Of a stretch of 64,000 nt of DNA, positions 35,640-48,300 are shown piece by piece. A program made the translations under genes and the position numbers. The DNA comes from Macrotrachela quadricornifera (lineage: Eukaryota; Rotifera; Eurotatoria; Philodinida; Philodinidae), in contig JAJEKB010020623.1 of NCBI GenBank assembly GCA_022393335.1, forward strand, positions 536,991-600,990. The letters are read 5' to 3'. How positions within the stretch are numbered: the first letter of the stretch is position 1; each line of letters begins with the position of its first letter. The notes beneath the pieces were generated by a model that was given only the letters and a program-made list of their open reading frames with translations, did no database searches and had not been told where the DNA came from.

Positions 35640-36740
35640 TAGTTTACCAACTTGTAACCTTACTTCGAATTGAGTACAATAGGCGAACATAACCATATTA
35701 ATAATAGTTCAATTGTTATGCGATAATCTATCAATTTTGCAGTTGTAGACTATTTATTCGACGTGAATACGATAAATAAACAGAAGTATCGTTGCAAATG
35801 CGGTGGTGGTTATAGGCTATCATATATCATTTAACTTTGATCTAATTTAATGGCTTGAAATATTTATTCTGAACTGAACATGATAAGTGAATAGAATCGT
35901 TTTTGTCGTTCCTGTGGTGGTTGTCGTTATGACAATTCATCTACCATACAGTCTTTGATGAATTCACCAATTTGAAATCTTTATTTGAGAAAGAATAGAA
36001 TAGCTGAATAGAATTCTGATTGGAAGCGGGATGGTAAAGATTGTGATCAATCTTTTTTTATGTGTTTTTTATCTGTTTATCAAGTCGGAACTTTTGTAAC
36101 GAAGGAAATCAAAATAAATGAATAAAGGCATTGGAAGCGTTAAAATGATTCATTTGCTATATGATCCTCAATCAATTTGACAACTTTAAATTTCCTTTTA
36201 CGAACGTCTGAAATAGGTAAACAGAGTTCTGTTGGCGACGGTTGCCGTTTTAATCAACCATCTGCCATGCATCTCTCAGTTGACAATTCGACTTGATAAC
36301 GTTGTTAACTACAGAATGAAATATTTGAATAGAACTGTCTTCATAAAAATAATCTCTTTATCATGTCATCTTCGATTCTTTACAAATGGAACTGTCTAGT
36401 TCAAATATAGCAAAATAAATGGATAGAGTTATCCATCCAATGAGAATAATTCATTATCTATGTGATATGGAATACGATTACGAACTTGAAACCTTTATTT
36501 TCATTTAAATAGAATAGGTAATCAGAATAGTTCCTCTAGTGACAATTCATCTGCCTTATGGTCTTTGATTACAAGTTCAACTCAATATTTTTGCTTCACA
36601 AAAGACAACATAGACGAAAAGGTTTATGCCAATAATGGCCATACATCTACGATGTGATATTCAATCAATTCTTCATTTCAAAACCTTTACTTTGAAGTCA
36701 GAAGAAATATGACGAGAGTCGTATTTGTGTTTGTGAGTGA
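35640..36740. repeat. Degenerate ~100-118-bp minisatellite, about 10 copies
   Basis: Units share a loose order: a TTGAAATCTTTATTT-like segment, then GAATAGAATAGGTGAATAGAAT, then G/T-rich sequence (GTGGTGGTTGTCG), then CATCTACCATA.GGTCTTTGAT. Recognisable anchors lie near 35741, 35852, 35970, 36090, 36190, 36310, 36390, 36490, 36580 and 36680. Divergence is high between copies, so the array is old. Confidence 0.65.
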
Positions 36741-39697
36741 AAAAAACAGAATCGATCAACAAAATCTTCAAAAACCAATCTTCTTGACTTTTCATTGGTA
36801 TCCTTTTTCAATGTAGTGAATGAATCATAATACAGCTTATATTAATTTTAAAATTAATTTTTTCTTGCTAAATAAAAATGACACAAAACTTGGTTAGGGT
36901 TTCTAAGTCGATATATTTCTAGGCTAAATGAATCTGAATATCTTCTCGTGCATCATCACACAGCGTAATAGAATAGTTGAAAACAACAAAATGGAATTAA
37001 ATTTAAAAAGATGCGTTTCCATAGCAATCAAGTGTCACAATATAATCTATAATCCTGTAAGGATTTCTTCTGATAATCGATTCTTTCTATCTACGCTTTA
37101 TACATAAGTCAAAAAACAATTATTTTGAAATCCTTTTTTCTGATAAAGATAAAGCGATTCTCGTTTTAATGCCTTATATCTATGTGTGATGAAATATATT
37201 TCGTTTTTTCAAATTTACGATAATTTTCTATAAAGCATATATATTTATCAAAAATTATAAGACAAAAATTGATCAGAAACTTCGAACAACTATGAAGAAA
37301 TGAGAACGAATAACATACTCATTTTTAATCCTAATCAGATGTCTATATTTTCACAATAAGTTTCTTGAAGCGCTTGTTCGTCTGAGTATAAATTATTTCA
37401 TTTGAATCATTAAAGCACGTTGCACAGATTCATGTATCAACTATCGAGAAACAATCATTTTTTTATCAATATTCTTAAGAGATGATATGGATCGAGTTCT
37501 CAGACCTTTGGATTTTAAGAGATGGAAATGATTATGTAATATACAAATTGCTTAAATTGTTCATATATTATATAATCACTCTGAGAGAGTAGAAATCAGG
37601 AGATTTAGTAACATCAAACATGAAGTTAAAGACTTCTAAAATGCTTTTAGATAGGTTTAATGATGTAGATTCTTCTTAAGTTTTTTTCTATTTTTCTGGT
37701 CTAAATTTTCAAAGTCAAATATTTCGCACGAGTAACGAGATTGATAAACTGAAGACTAAAATACATCGTCAATTAAGTTTGACGAGGTGATTTTGCAGTT
37801 TATCTAAGTCGATATGTAAGTGAAGGCAGCTGCGTACAGTCATATCAGTTTCACGACAAGTCAAGAAAATTTAATTGTCTCTACAATAAAATCGGCAACA
37901 AGTTATTCTGGTAGTACTGTACAGCATCTGAGTAAAAAACTTCAACAATATGAAATCGATCATCAATACTAAGCTTGTGACGCTCGACTATGATAGCAAT
38001 ATGCAAAATACATATACTTACGTTTTTCCAAGTTTGCCTTATAAAATATACTTATAATCTGTATTCCGACCATTACCAGTAATGGGCGCTGATTTCAAGA
38101 AAGGTATACTAATTCATCAAAAGTTGCATTTTACACGTAGCGCGAGACTTTGGTTAAGAGTAATTCACCAGTGGCACTGAAAAACACCGATAGTTATGTA
38201 TTTAATGAAAGTTTCTACGTACTCATCTATTCACGACATGTTTGACTGATATGTTTTGGTCTATTGTATTCTAACTCAGCTACTATTCAATATCATGTCA
38301 CATGAAAATAACTCCTTCTATTTCAGATGAACAACTGAATTCATTTAAATTTTCAAGTCTCACTACATTGCAGCCGACTAGCACGAAGAAAATAATTCTT
38401 TAGCATTGTTAAGTAGATTTACACCTCTTTATAGTGACTAGTTCACAGTCACTATTTCAAACAACAAAAGCTGTCAGAAGATGGATAATACGTAGAATAA
38501 TCAGGTTTCTGCTATTAAGGAAAAAATACTTTAACAGAGTTAATTATGAGAACTATAGACATATCAACTTTAACAAGTGAAATGAAAAAGCGTATTATAT
38601 AATAAACATTCTATAAACCAACGTTCGCTGTACAAGCGGTTTGAACAGAATCGTGATCGAAGCTTAGCACGATTAGTCAGTTTCGGATTCCGATTAATCG
38701 TGTTATTTTCTTGCTAAGATCTTTGTTGGGTATTTTTGTAAATTCTGACAGAACCTTTCAAACTTTCTTAAGGAATGGACAAGATTGAGGAGACTAGAGT
38801 GAGAATGTTTTTTGTAGAAAAGTGGAATTTGTTATTTATCATTTTAAATAGAAATTATCAAGAACGTGTTCTTCATCGTCCTAGTTATTTTGCAACGGTT
38901 TCCGTTGTTTTGAAGTGTGTCCGTCGTTGATTTTCTTCTTAGTTTTCACATATATTATAGCATATTCACTATTTTAATTTATTCCAAAGAATTTATATTG
39001 CCATTAGTTATTATTTTACTCAGAACAGATCTACATGTCAAAAAAATGTATTTAATCCAATTATATGAACAGAAAAATTGATTCTCATGCATTTTTAAAA
39101 CATACATTTTCTTGAGAAAAAAAACGTGTTATAGAGGCAGCAGTAAAATGCATCGGTAAAAATGAATCCTTTTTTCAATAAAAAGAACGGTAAAAAAATA
39201 CACTTTACTGCCTAATAAACAAATACGTTCGAATGCATTAAAGCAACCATATTGAAACGGTGAGTTTAGAGTGTGTTGTGATTTTAATATGCGTATTGTA
39301 AACAAAAACAACCAATGTAAATGCGTTACAATTGAAACACCATGCATTTAAACACAAAAAGTCCAATATTTTTTAAAGTTGGCGTTTGAACGCTACTTTT
39401 CAACAGATTTTTTTTCATGAATATATTAAGGATCATTCAGATGGAGTATTTAAGGTACTATAGTAAGTAAATTACCTCAACAGGTAAGTAGTATACTACT
39501 AAATTATTACTAATGAAGAATAATTTGATATATATAGCTGTAATCGACGTCTAAAATCCTATTTCTTTTTGGACGATCGCTATTCGAGTTATAATTTTTC
39601 TTACATGAAAGTTTTCATCATTTGGGTCAAAGAAGGGCTTTTATCCAATATTTTTATTTTACATTCTGCAGAGAAGAAAAAGTTACAAGATATGTGC

Positions 39698-40254
39698 GGC
39701 TCACAAGGGAGCATTCCCAGATGCTCATTCGCTTTTGACTCAGGATCTTGCACATCTTGTCGACCATAGTCAGTTATGTCTATCATAAAAAGAGTTCGTG
39801 CCCCGGGCGTGTTCCTGACAAGATACACAGTTTTTTGGTGAATTTTCTCTATAGCGCCCAATTTCTGCAGCTAAACTATACTTTGAATTTTGATCTGAGA
39901 CTTTGCCCCATATAAAGACGTCAATTAACCTAGCTTCCATAAAAAATTTCATAAATTTTGGACAAAGTTTCTTCAAGATGTGTAATTGTCAAGGTACTGA
40001 CTCTTTTTCATAGATATTACATACAGTATGCATTTTTTGAAACCTTCGTATTTTGAAGACTTTATTCAAAAGTTTTGAAATTTTTTATGGAGGCTACAAA
40101 AGTTGGGTGCTATAGAGAAACTTCACTGAAAACTCTATATCTCGTCAGGAAAACGAACTCTCTTTATGGTAGACATAGCTCATTACGGTCTACAAGATGC
40201 GCAAGATCCTGACTCAAAAACGAATGGGCACTTGGGAATGTTCCCTTGTAAGTC
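39698..40254. mobile_element. Fold-back element with ~170-bp arms
   Basis: Left arm from 39698 (CTCACAAGGGAGCATTCCCAG) and right arm ending 40254 are inverted copies. Both carry GACTCA(G/A)GATCTTGC.CATCTTGT on opposite strands, and the inner parts (CTTCCATAAAAAATTTCA and its complement) extend the match to about 200 bp with gaps. The centre is AT-rich and has no gene; the ORFs in it are mirror images caused by the arms. Confidence 0.85.
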
Positions 40255-40431
40255 TGGACAGTTTTTGTCGTTAAAAAATGGTCACTCATGGGTAGTATTG
40301 GACAAATGGTTTGGCCAAGCGCGAGTATCGCGAGCGAAGGATCAGGAGGTAATCTGCAATGTTCAAAAATTTTGTTTTTATGAAATAAAATAAAAAAAGA
40401 GTGTTGAAGTATATAGAGCAGAAGTTTTCAT

Positions 40432-40458
40432 CCACACCCACATCCTCTCCTCACAGAC
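40432..40458. repeat. Short C-rich patch with a telomere-like hexamer
   Basis: The sequence CCACACCCACATCCTCTCC lies in AT-rich DNA about 180 bp beyond a fold-back element. It contains one exact CCCACA. It may be a chance patch. Confidence 0.3.
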
Positions 40459-43400
40459 GTGACAGACAGGTTTTTGGAACCATCATAGAGCGTGAGAAAC
40501 GTGGTCTAGAGACCATTACATGCTGTGACAGATGGATTCAAAGTACTCGGCTTGTTCAAACGTAACGTTGTGATTTTTCTGATACATTGTTCATCAATTA
40601 TCTCAAAGATTATAACAGATGGGAAATTCGTTCAAACGTCATTCGACGCAGCTCGTTATATTCTATTTATGTTACAAAAATCAACAGTTTTTCTTCACAC
40701 CTTTAGTGTATAGAATACTTTTTTGGTCGTGTAACACCGTAACATAAAAGGATCCTTTTTGTTCGATGTTCTTGTTTAAGTTTTAATTTCTAAAGAAAAT
40801 CTCTGTCCGAGTGAATGACCAAAAGAGCACGTTTTATAGAGCTTTGAATGAGCATTTCAATGGCAAAAAATGAACGTAACACTGTGACACACTTTTTTGT
40901 CCATCAATTGTGAGGCACTTACTATGGTCAGAATGATTTGATTTTTTCAAATGTTATCCATTTCTGAGTACTCAAGCGTGCTACACAAGAAGGAGATTGA
41001 TTCATCGACTGGAGAGTTCACAAACTGACTACCAAGTTGTGCATAATTAAGGAAGTCAAAATTAGATAGAAGATTTTATAGAGAATAAAATTCTGCATCG
41101 AATGGTACGTTTCGAGACATTTCACGAAAACCTTTCTTGCTTAGAAAATTGAAAATATGGTTTTTTAAAAAGTTTAAAATGTGGTTTTTCATGAAAAAAT
41201 CTGGTTTGTTTTTGGAAATAAATGTCAGATTCGTAATCAACGGTAAGAAATGCATATTGCAGCCCACTCAAATCGATTCAACTCGAAAAAAAATTTCAAA
41301 AGTTAATCAACCAAGTGTCGCGTTACGTAGACAAACCGTGCTATCAAGGTCATATATAACTAAAGTTTAGTTAAAGTATTCATGGAGTATTTCCTTTTTG
41401 AAGTTCCATGCTTTAAAATAAGAAATGATGCCGAAGTATATTCTGATATATATAAAAAAAGACAACTTGTTAGAGCATTAGCAACAGGAAATATATAATG
41501 TTTCATATTTTGATCCTACAGGCATTATATTTACAAATTTTTTCTCTTGATAGACGATTCTTTGTTGCTTTGCGACATTTCTCAGATTAATTCAATGAAA
41601 TATAATATGTACATAGCAAATTTTATTGAACATTTGATGCTCTATCTTTTGGTATATTGCACGAAGAGTTTTATTGGTTTGTTGCAGAAGTATCCATAAG
41701 GGAGGACGCCTCGCAGGACAAAGAAAAATTTTTTACGTCCCTCTTAGAAGAGTTGAAGAGAATGCAGTTTGTTTTCAACTGTATATTACAAAGAGCGTTC
41801 AATTTTCGTGTGACATCAAAATAAAAAATATTAAATATTTCACACAAGATGCGACACAACAGGTACATCAACAACGTTGATTTTAAATTTTCAAAGAAGA
41901 AAAAGATAATATGTGTATAGAAACTGAAGTTTTACCAGTAATACCTGTGTAAAATGTTTTGCCACAAGGTACTTTTTTATGTAGAAAGTAATTTTTTCAG
42001 AAAACTCTTATAATTTGTGACTGATTTGAACTATAGCTTATTTCAACTCGTCATCTTACCGAAAACTGAATATTCTATAAAAATGGCTAGTCAATAGTGT
42101 CTCAAAATATTATTCAAACAAGTTACAGATGATAGAAAAAGCATTTTTTTTTCTACAAACATATTTGTTCTCTTGTACTTATTTCCTTCCTGTTTACTCG
42201 AACTAAAATTAGAAGAAAATTCTGAATGTACATTTAAACAGATCGAAAAATAAACAAAAATTTTGTATCAAAACCTTTTACAAAAAGGTTACTGGTCTAG
42301 TACAAAAAAGGAAGAAGTCAAGAAAAAAGTCAGTAATTAATTGTTATGAACTGAATTTAGATATCATCCTAATCGATTAATTCATTTTGTTTGTTGGATA
42401 GACAAAGGCAAAGAAAATGAGAGCCAAGTAACTGTTCCTCTATTGGGCACGTATTTCATTATTTTTCTCATTCTTTGTCGTTTCAACTACATTTATTGAT
42501 ACAGAAAGAATATGCAAGTGCGAATATGCATTTCCTTTATAAAAAGAAGATCGTATGAAAATAGCACGGTAAAACCTCTGGTTTATAGTCATCTAAAAAT
42601 ACCTTTAGAGAAACGATAGTTCTCTTAGATATAAATGTCACAATGTGGAATTTCCTTTTAAAAAAAAATGTTTCTTTATTAATGGTACGTAGAACGATTA
42701 CTTCTTTTGATAATTTCTCGATAGCCGACATTCGCAGCTGGATGAAACTGAATATAAATCAGAAAAAATGAAGAAAATGATCTTGGTTTTTTTCTAAGCT
42801 CAAGGTAAAACCCCTTAACACTGATGTAACAAAATTACAGAAAAAGATCTCAAAGTAAGATGACGAAAACTTAAACTAATTTCTACTGATGAACGCGTGT
42901 TTTTAACTGATTCATCTTCATAATATTGCAAAAAAAATTCTTGCTTTTAAACTAATATTGGCATTTCGTAAATATTCTATTTTATGAACATATGGATGTA
43001 ATTGATTCCAAATTTTTAAAATCTTCTTTACACATTATCAGCTAAAATATTTTAGATGAGATCTAAGTCTACAATAAAATAAAGAACAAAAAGACACTTT
43101 TATAAATAAATGCTTCTCTATCATTCTTTCGTAAACATACATCGTGCCATCGATTGACTCATTTTTGCTATTCTATTCTTTATATACGTTCGTCTATATC
43201 ATTACATGTGCACATGTAGAAAAGAATCGAGATTTATTCCTGTGATTTCGTTGCTTCAGTGTTAATGAACTTTTCCCTAAGAACATATTTTGTTATTTTA
43301 AGCTTGAACAGAAGTACGATTGTTTTTTTTCTTTGCAGCTCCATACTGTATTTCATAGTTGGAGAGAAATTTGCGTGTCATTTAATTTAAACATTAAATA

Positions 43401-43607
43401 TAATGCTTTATTTTACCTAACTTATTTTTATTGTACGATTGACTGAATAAAGAGTGAAATGTTCTTAGAAATCATGAAACCATTCTTAATTTTTATCTTC
43501 TTCTTTTTTTTGTGATAAGGTATGCATTCTCGCACTAATGCATAAGAGTATATTGGGTTAACTATGAAAAATTACTTTTCCAATTTTGAAACGCAGATTA
43601 TTAAAAA

Positions 43608-43920
43608 ACATTTTACAAAATACCTTCGAGTACTATATTTAATTGTAATAGATGATGATTTTTCACCCTTATATATATGAATATAAATTTTTTTTCTTCG
43701 TCATAATTTTATTAACACTTTTGTTTTTAGAATTCAGCACATGAGATTGATTAAAAAGAGAGAAATTTGAACTTCTTTCTTTCTAGTCAATCCCATGTGC
43801 TGAATCCAACAAAGTGTATTTACGAACTTCCAACGAAAAAAAAAAATTTTACATTCACATGTATATGAGAAATCATCATCTATTGCAATGAAATATAATA
43901 CTTGAAGGTATTTGTAATAT
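43608..43920. mobile_element. Palindromic MITE, ~310 bp
   Basis: The outer ends (TTACAAAATACCTTCGAGTA at the left, its complement at the right) and the inner ends (ATTCAGCACATGAGATTGA and TCAATCCCATGTGCTGAAT) are inverted copies. The whole element can fold into one long hairpin with a ~40-bp loop near 43768. No coding potential. Confidence 0.85.
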
Positions 43921-45306
43921 TTTCTAATACGGAATGTGTATATTAAAAAAAATTTAATTTGGTATACTTTTATAAAAGTAATATTCTGTTAATTTATTTT
44001 CGTGCCTTAGTAATTTATAGTTAACAGATGGAATAGATTAAATGAACATGTTTAGCAGTTTTATTTTCAATTACTTGATAAATTATTTAAAAAATACAAA
44101 ATATACTATTATGGCACGGCATGAAAAGCGCTGTCATATACAAAATAATACTTATTATAATAATGTGCTTTGTAGTCTTGAAAAGGAGCACACAATTAAC
44201 ACAAATTTTACTTTGTAGATGGTAGAGCTTTTTGCTTTGTAACTTGTGGTGTATTTTGTTTGTTTCTTTTAAAAAGAAAATGTAATAGATGATGATAGGA
44301 GAGAATAAGAAAGAAAGAAATTTCTCGTCCATGGACATAAAAATGACGTATGCACAACGGCAGAAATTGGTCGCACAGAATTTAACTTTTTTTTTTCAAA
44401 AATGAAAGAGCACACATTCAAAATAAAGCTTTGCAATTTGAAGTGCTTTTTATATTGCCACTTGTTACATATTCTGTACTTTTTTAAAATTTATTTCGAG
44501 ATCTAAATATGAAGTTCAAAATGTGACCATTGAATTTATTTCTTTTCTTTTTCGTTACTGACTTCGTGAATGTATTGTCAAGAAACGTTTATTGTTTTGT
44601 TTTTTATACAAGTCCAAATATATAAAACTTATTTAATGAATAATGTATTTCAATATGTGTAATTTTTTAATTTCTTATAACATAATTTACAAGTAATATT
44701 GATAACAATTATGATCTTCAATTCTTATTGCTTCTTAGTTTTTCTTTCTCCAAATAACTTTCTATGTTTTATTTCTTTTACAATCAAGTAATGTATTTTT
44801 TATTGTTTTTTTTAATGGGGTATGAAGCACAGCATTTATGTAGTAGTTTGTGGATTTTCTTTATTTCTTTTTCTTGAGATGTATTCACGAAAAACTTGTC
44901 ATTTTATGTCGCGAAAATCTTATGAAGAGAAAATTAGAAAATATTCGCTGAAATTCGATATGAAAATAGCAAGAAAAATCAGATGCCTATCTCTTTCGTT
45001 CAAATTTTAAGAGAATTTAATTGAGAATAGTCATAGAATCAGCTGTAAGAATATCTGATAATAGGTGATAACTAACAGTAAGAATTGAATGATCAATGCA
45101 AATGTATGTTCATGCAAAGAGATCTCAATGTGAGCGTCTCATCAAATGTTCAGTCTACTGTCTGTAAAACGATTTTATCTTAGTTCGCATTCTCGAATTT
45201 GTCAAGATCTATCTCCCGTAGTTATTTCCTTCATCTGTACTTTTATAGAATAAATCGTTTATTTCTATTATAGATCAAGATCAATTATACATTATTGTTA
45301 CGATTT

Positions 45307-48300
45307 ATGCATAAATTTAAGATCATCTCAACATCATTTAATGAGCATCGCAGTTATTATATTATAATAATATCAGGGTTTATTTTCATTACATTGACGT
45401 ATCTTAGTTTTCAAAAAACTGGAATTGGTTTACGAAAAATAACAAATAATGAACAATGTTCTCAACCGAATTATTTAAGAAAATTATCAAATTCATTAGT
45501 ATTAAATAATTTTGACAATGTGAATAGTATTTCAGGTAAAACTGGTCCTGGTATTCCGAATGTAATTCGATCAGTTTTATCAACAAAATATGGTCCGATA
45601 AAATCTGATGCAACCACATTTTATGGTGCCGGATCAGGTATGATTTATTTTGAGCAAGGAAAAATGTAATTAATACAGATTTTTGGAGGATAAAAAATAT
45701 GAAATATCACAAAAAGAATGAATATTTTTTGAGTAAGTGGAAAAGCCTGATTCGAGAATTATTGAATCGTATAAAAAATATTATTTTAGAAAATTTCTTG
45801 AAGTTTTTATGATTATTTCTGAAAGTCTTCCTATCATATCGGATCATTAGCATGAGCTTTTAATTTTCCAATTGAACCAAAACTGTCAGTTAAAGATCGA
45901 AAAAATGACACAGAATTGATATATTTAACTGTAGTTATTTAGAGATTATAAGTATTGGATTTAAAACCTTTAGTTAATTTTTCAATAGAATGGTAAAAAA
46001 TTCAATTACTTTTTCTTTAATGATTACCAGCTTTGTCCATTCTATGTGAGACATATTTAAATACCATTCAAGTTTTTGCTGCTTTCAAATTCCGTCTTAG
46101 TCTGTTGTAAAGATTTAAAAATGATTGGTACAATTTAGATATTGATACACGAATACATATTGTGTGAAGAAGAACTCTAGTAAAAACATTTGTATTATTT
46201 TAGAAGGCTAGGATAATAATATATTATATCGATAAGAAATATATTTTCAATTTGTTTTTTATAGAAATGATGTACTATTGTAAATTATTCGTTTCCTTAT
46301 ATCAGAACTGGTTAATTTTAAGACATCAGGAAAATTCTACGCAGTGACAGAAATCTTGATAATTATTATAGAATCTTAGCCTCTCCAATATATACTTCAG
46401 GAAAAAAATAGTTTTCACCTGTGTTTTAAATATATGGCCACTGTAAAAACATAGTATTTAAAATTAATTTCATATTCTGAAAGCTTGGGGAGTTTTCTAT
46501 AAGTCTCTAGACATACATTTTCATTTGCACTTATACATTACCATAAAATTGGATACAACGAAGACACCTCCATGTCCAAATCTCTACAGATATAATTTCT
46601 TTCACTGTTAGTTAAATTAATCTGTTAAATTTTTCATCACTTTAAAATTCTATCATCCTACACATTCGTGAACCATTTTGCATTATGTGTTGGAAAATAA
46701 TTCTAGTATCACTTGAACACATTCCTTGGCGAGCTCTCTAAAAAGAGGTAGTGTTTATTCTATCTTTTTCGTTTTTTGTTTCAAATGTTTAGAATAATAG
46801 AAAATTTCAAGTTCTATCACAATATATAATTGTCTGTTGAAAAAGATAATTTTGTGATGATGAAAAAATTATGTCTATGGAAATCTGAATATGAGAATGC
46901 CTTTTTTAGTAATGCATAAGTGCAAATGAATGTGCATCTATAGAGAATAATAGAAAACTCCACGAGTTTTTAGAATATGTAATTGATTTTTAAAAAATGT
47001 GTTTTTATTGTTATAATATGTTTGCAATATTGGTGAACACTGTTTTCTTCCGGAGGTGTATATATGAGTGGATTGCGCTGGTATTGTACGATTTGATGGA
47101 GAAAATCGAAAAAAATAAAAGTAACAATGAAGCTTTGTATTCATTCGACCACAAGAAGCACTAATTTTTTAACTTTTTGGATAGAAAATTCCGTATCGAC
47201 AACAGCTAAAATCTTGATAATTCTATCGTAAGTAGGATCAACATTAACGCGTATTTTAAAAAAAAATGATTCAAATCTATCAAATAGAAGTTAAGATATG
47301 AACGTTTTTACGTTTCCAATCGAATCGTACAATGTAAGCGCAGTTCACTCATATGTATATAAAAGTTTCAAAACAATCACACACAAGTCGTACTAGAGTT
47401 CTTCATTTTTGGTAAAGTATAAAGTGACAGTACAGAAATATTCATCGTAATGCTACCATGCCACTTTCTCCATGATGTTATTTACAGATTTGCCAAACAA
47501 TCATCGTGCAGTTTTTGGAATACTTAATTCTATAGGAAAATATATTATGATGAGCATCTTGTTTTTTCTATATTCCAATCAATCGTAACAAAAAGAAATT
47601 TTGCTAAAGTTTTCTTATTTACGATAAAAGAAGCTTCAACATTGTTGATCATATTATTTTGTTATTTTAGCGGTGAATCGATTAGAAGAAGAATGTGGAT
47701 GGAATTCTACAACATCAAGTTTCAATCGTCCAGAATGTGTTGATCAATTTGATTTTAAACGTCAACCATTAGAATATAATATATCTGATTACTACAATGA
47801 TGTTGATCTTGTTATACCAACAATTCGTGATCTTGATTTTCTTGAACATTGGAAAGTATTTTTTCAACGTTTTCATTTAATTATAATACAAAATGGTGAT
47901 CCAAATAAATTATTAAGAATTCCACCATGGGCTGATTATGAACTTTATAATCGAAATGATATAGATAAAATTTTAACGAAAAAATATTCTTGGATAATAA
48001 GTGCACAAGATGCATCAATAAGAAATTTTGGTTTTTTAGTTTCAAAAAAGAAATTTATTTATACAATAGATGATGATTGTTTACCAGCAACAGATGTAGA
48101 TGGTCGACAAATAAATGCTTTATTTAAACATATAAAGAATCTTGTAACTAATTCTACACCATATTTTTTTAATACACTTTATGATCCATATGAAGATGAA
48201 ACTGATTTTGTTCGTGGTTATCCATATAGTTTACGAGAAGGTGTTCCAACAGCTATATCTCATGGTATTTGGCTTAATGCACCTGATTATGATGCACCAA

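Larger units (their letters stand above)
34162..45306. other. Large gene-poor region
   Basis: Over 11 kb without a gene I can support. It holds the degenerate ~105-bp minisatellite and two fold-back elements (listed) plus a C-rich patch near 40430. The short ORFs (for example 41137-41370, 44087-44338, 44822-45010) are low in complexity or sit on both strands at once, and look like chance frames. Confidence 0.55.

Noticed and set aside
39569..40393. ORFs on both strands with similar peptides
   Set aside because: They come from the inverted arms of the fold-back element.
44087..45010. ORFs upstream of the fusion gene
   Set aside because: Low-complexity, no splice partner in phase with the glycosyltransferase.
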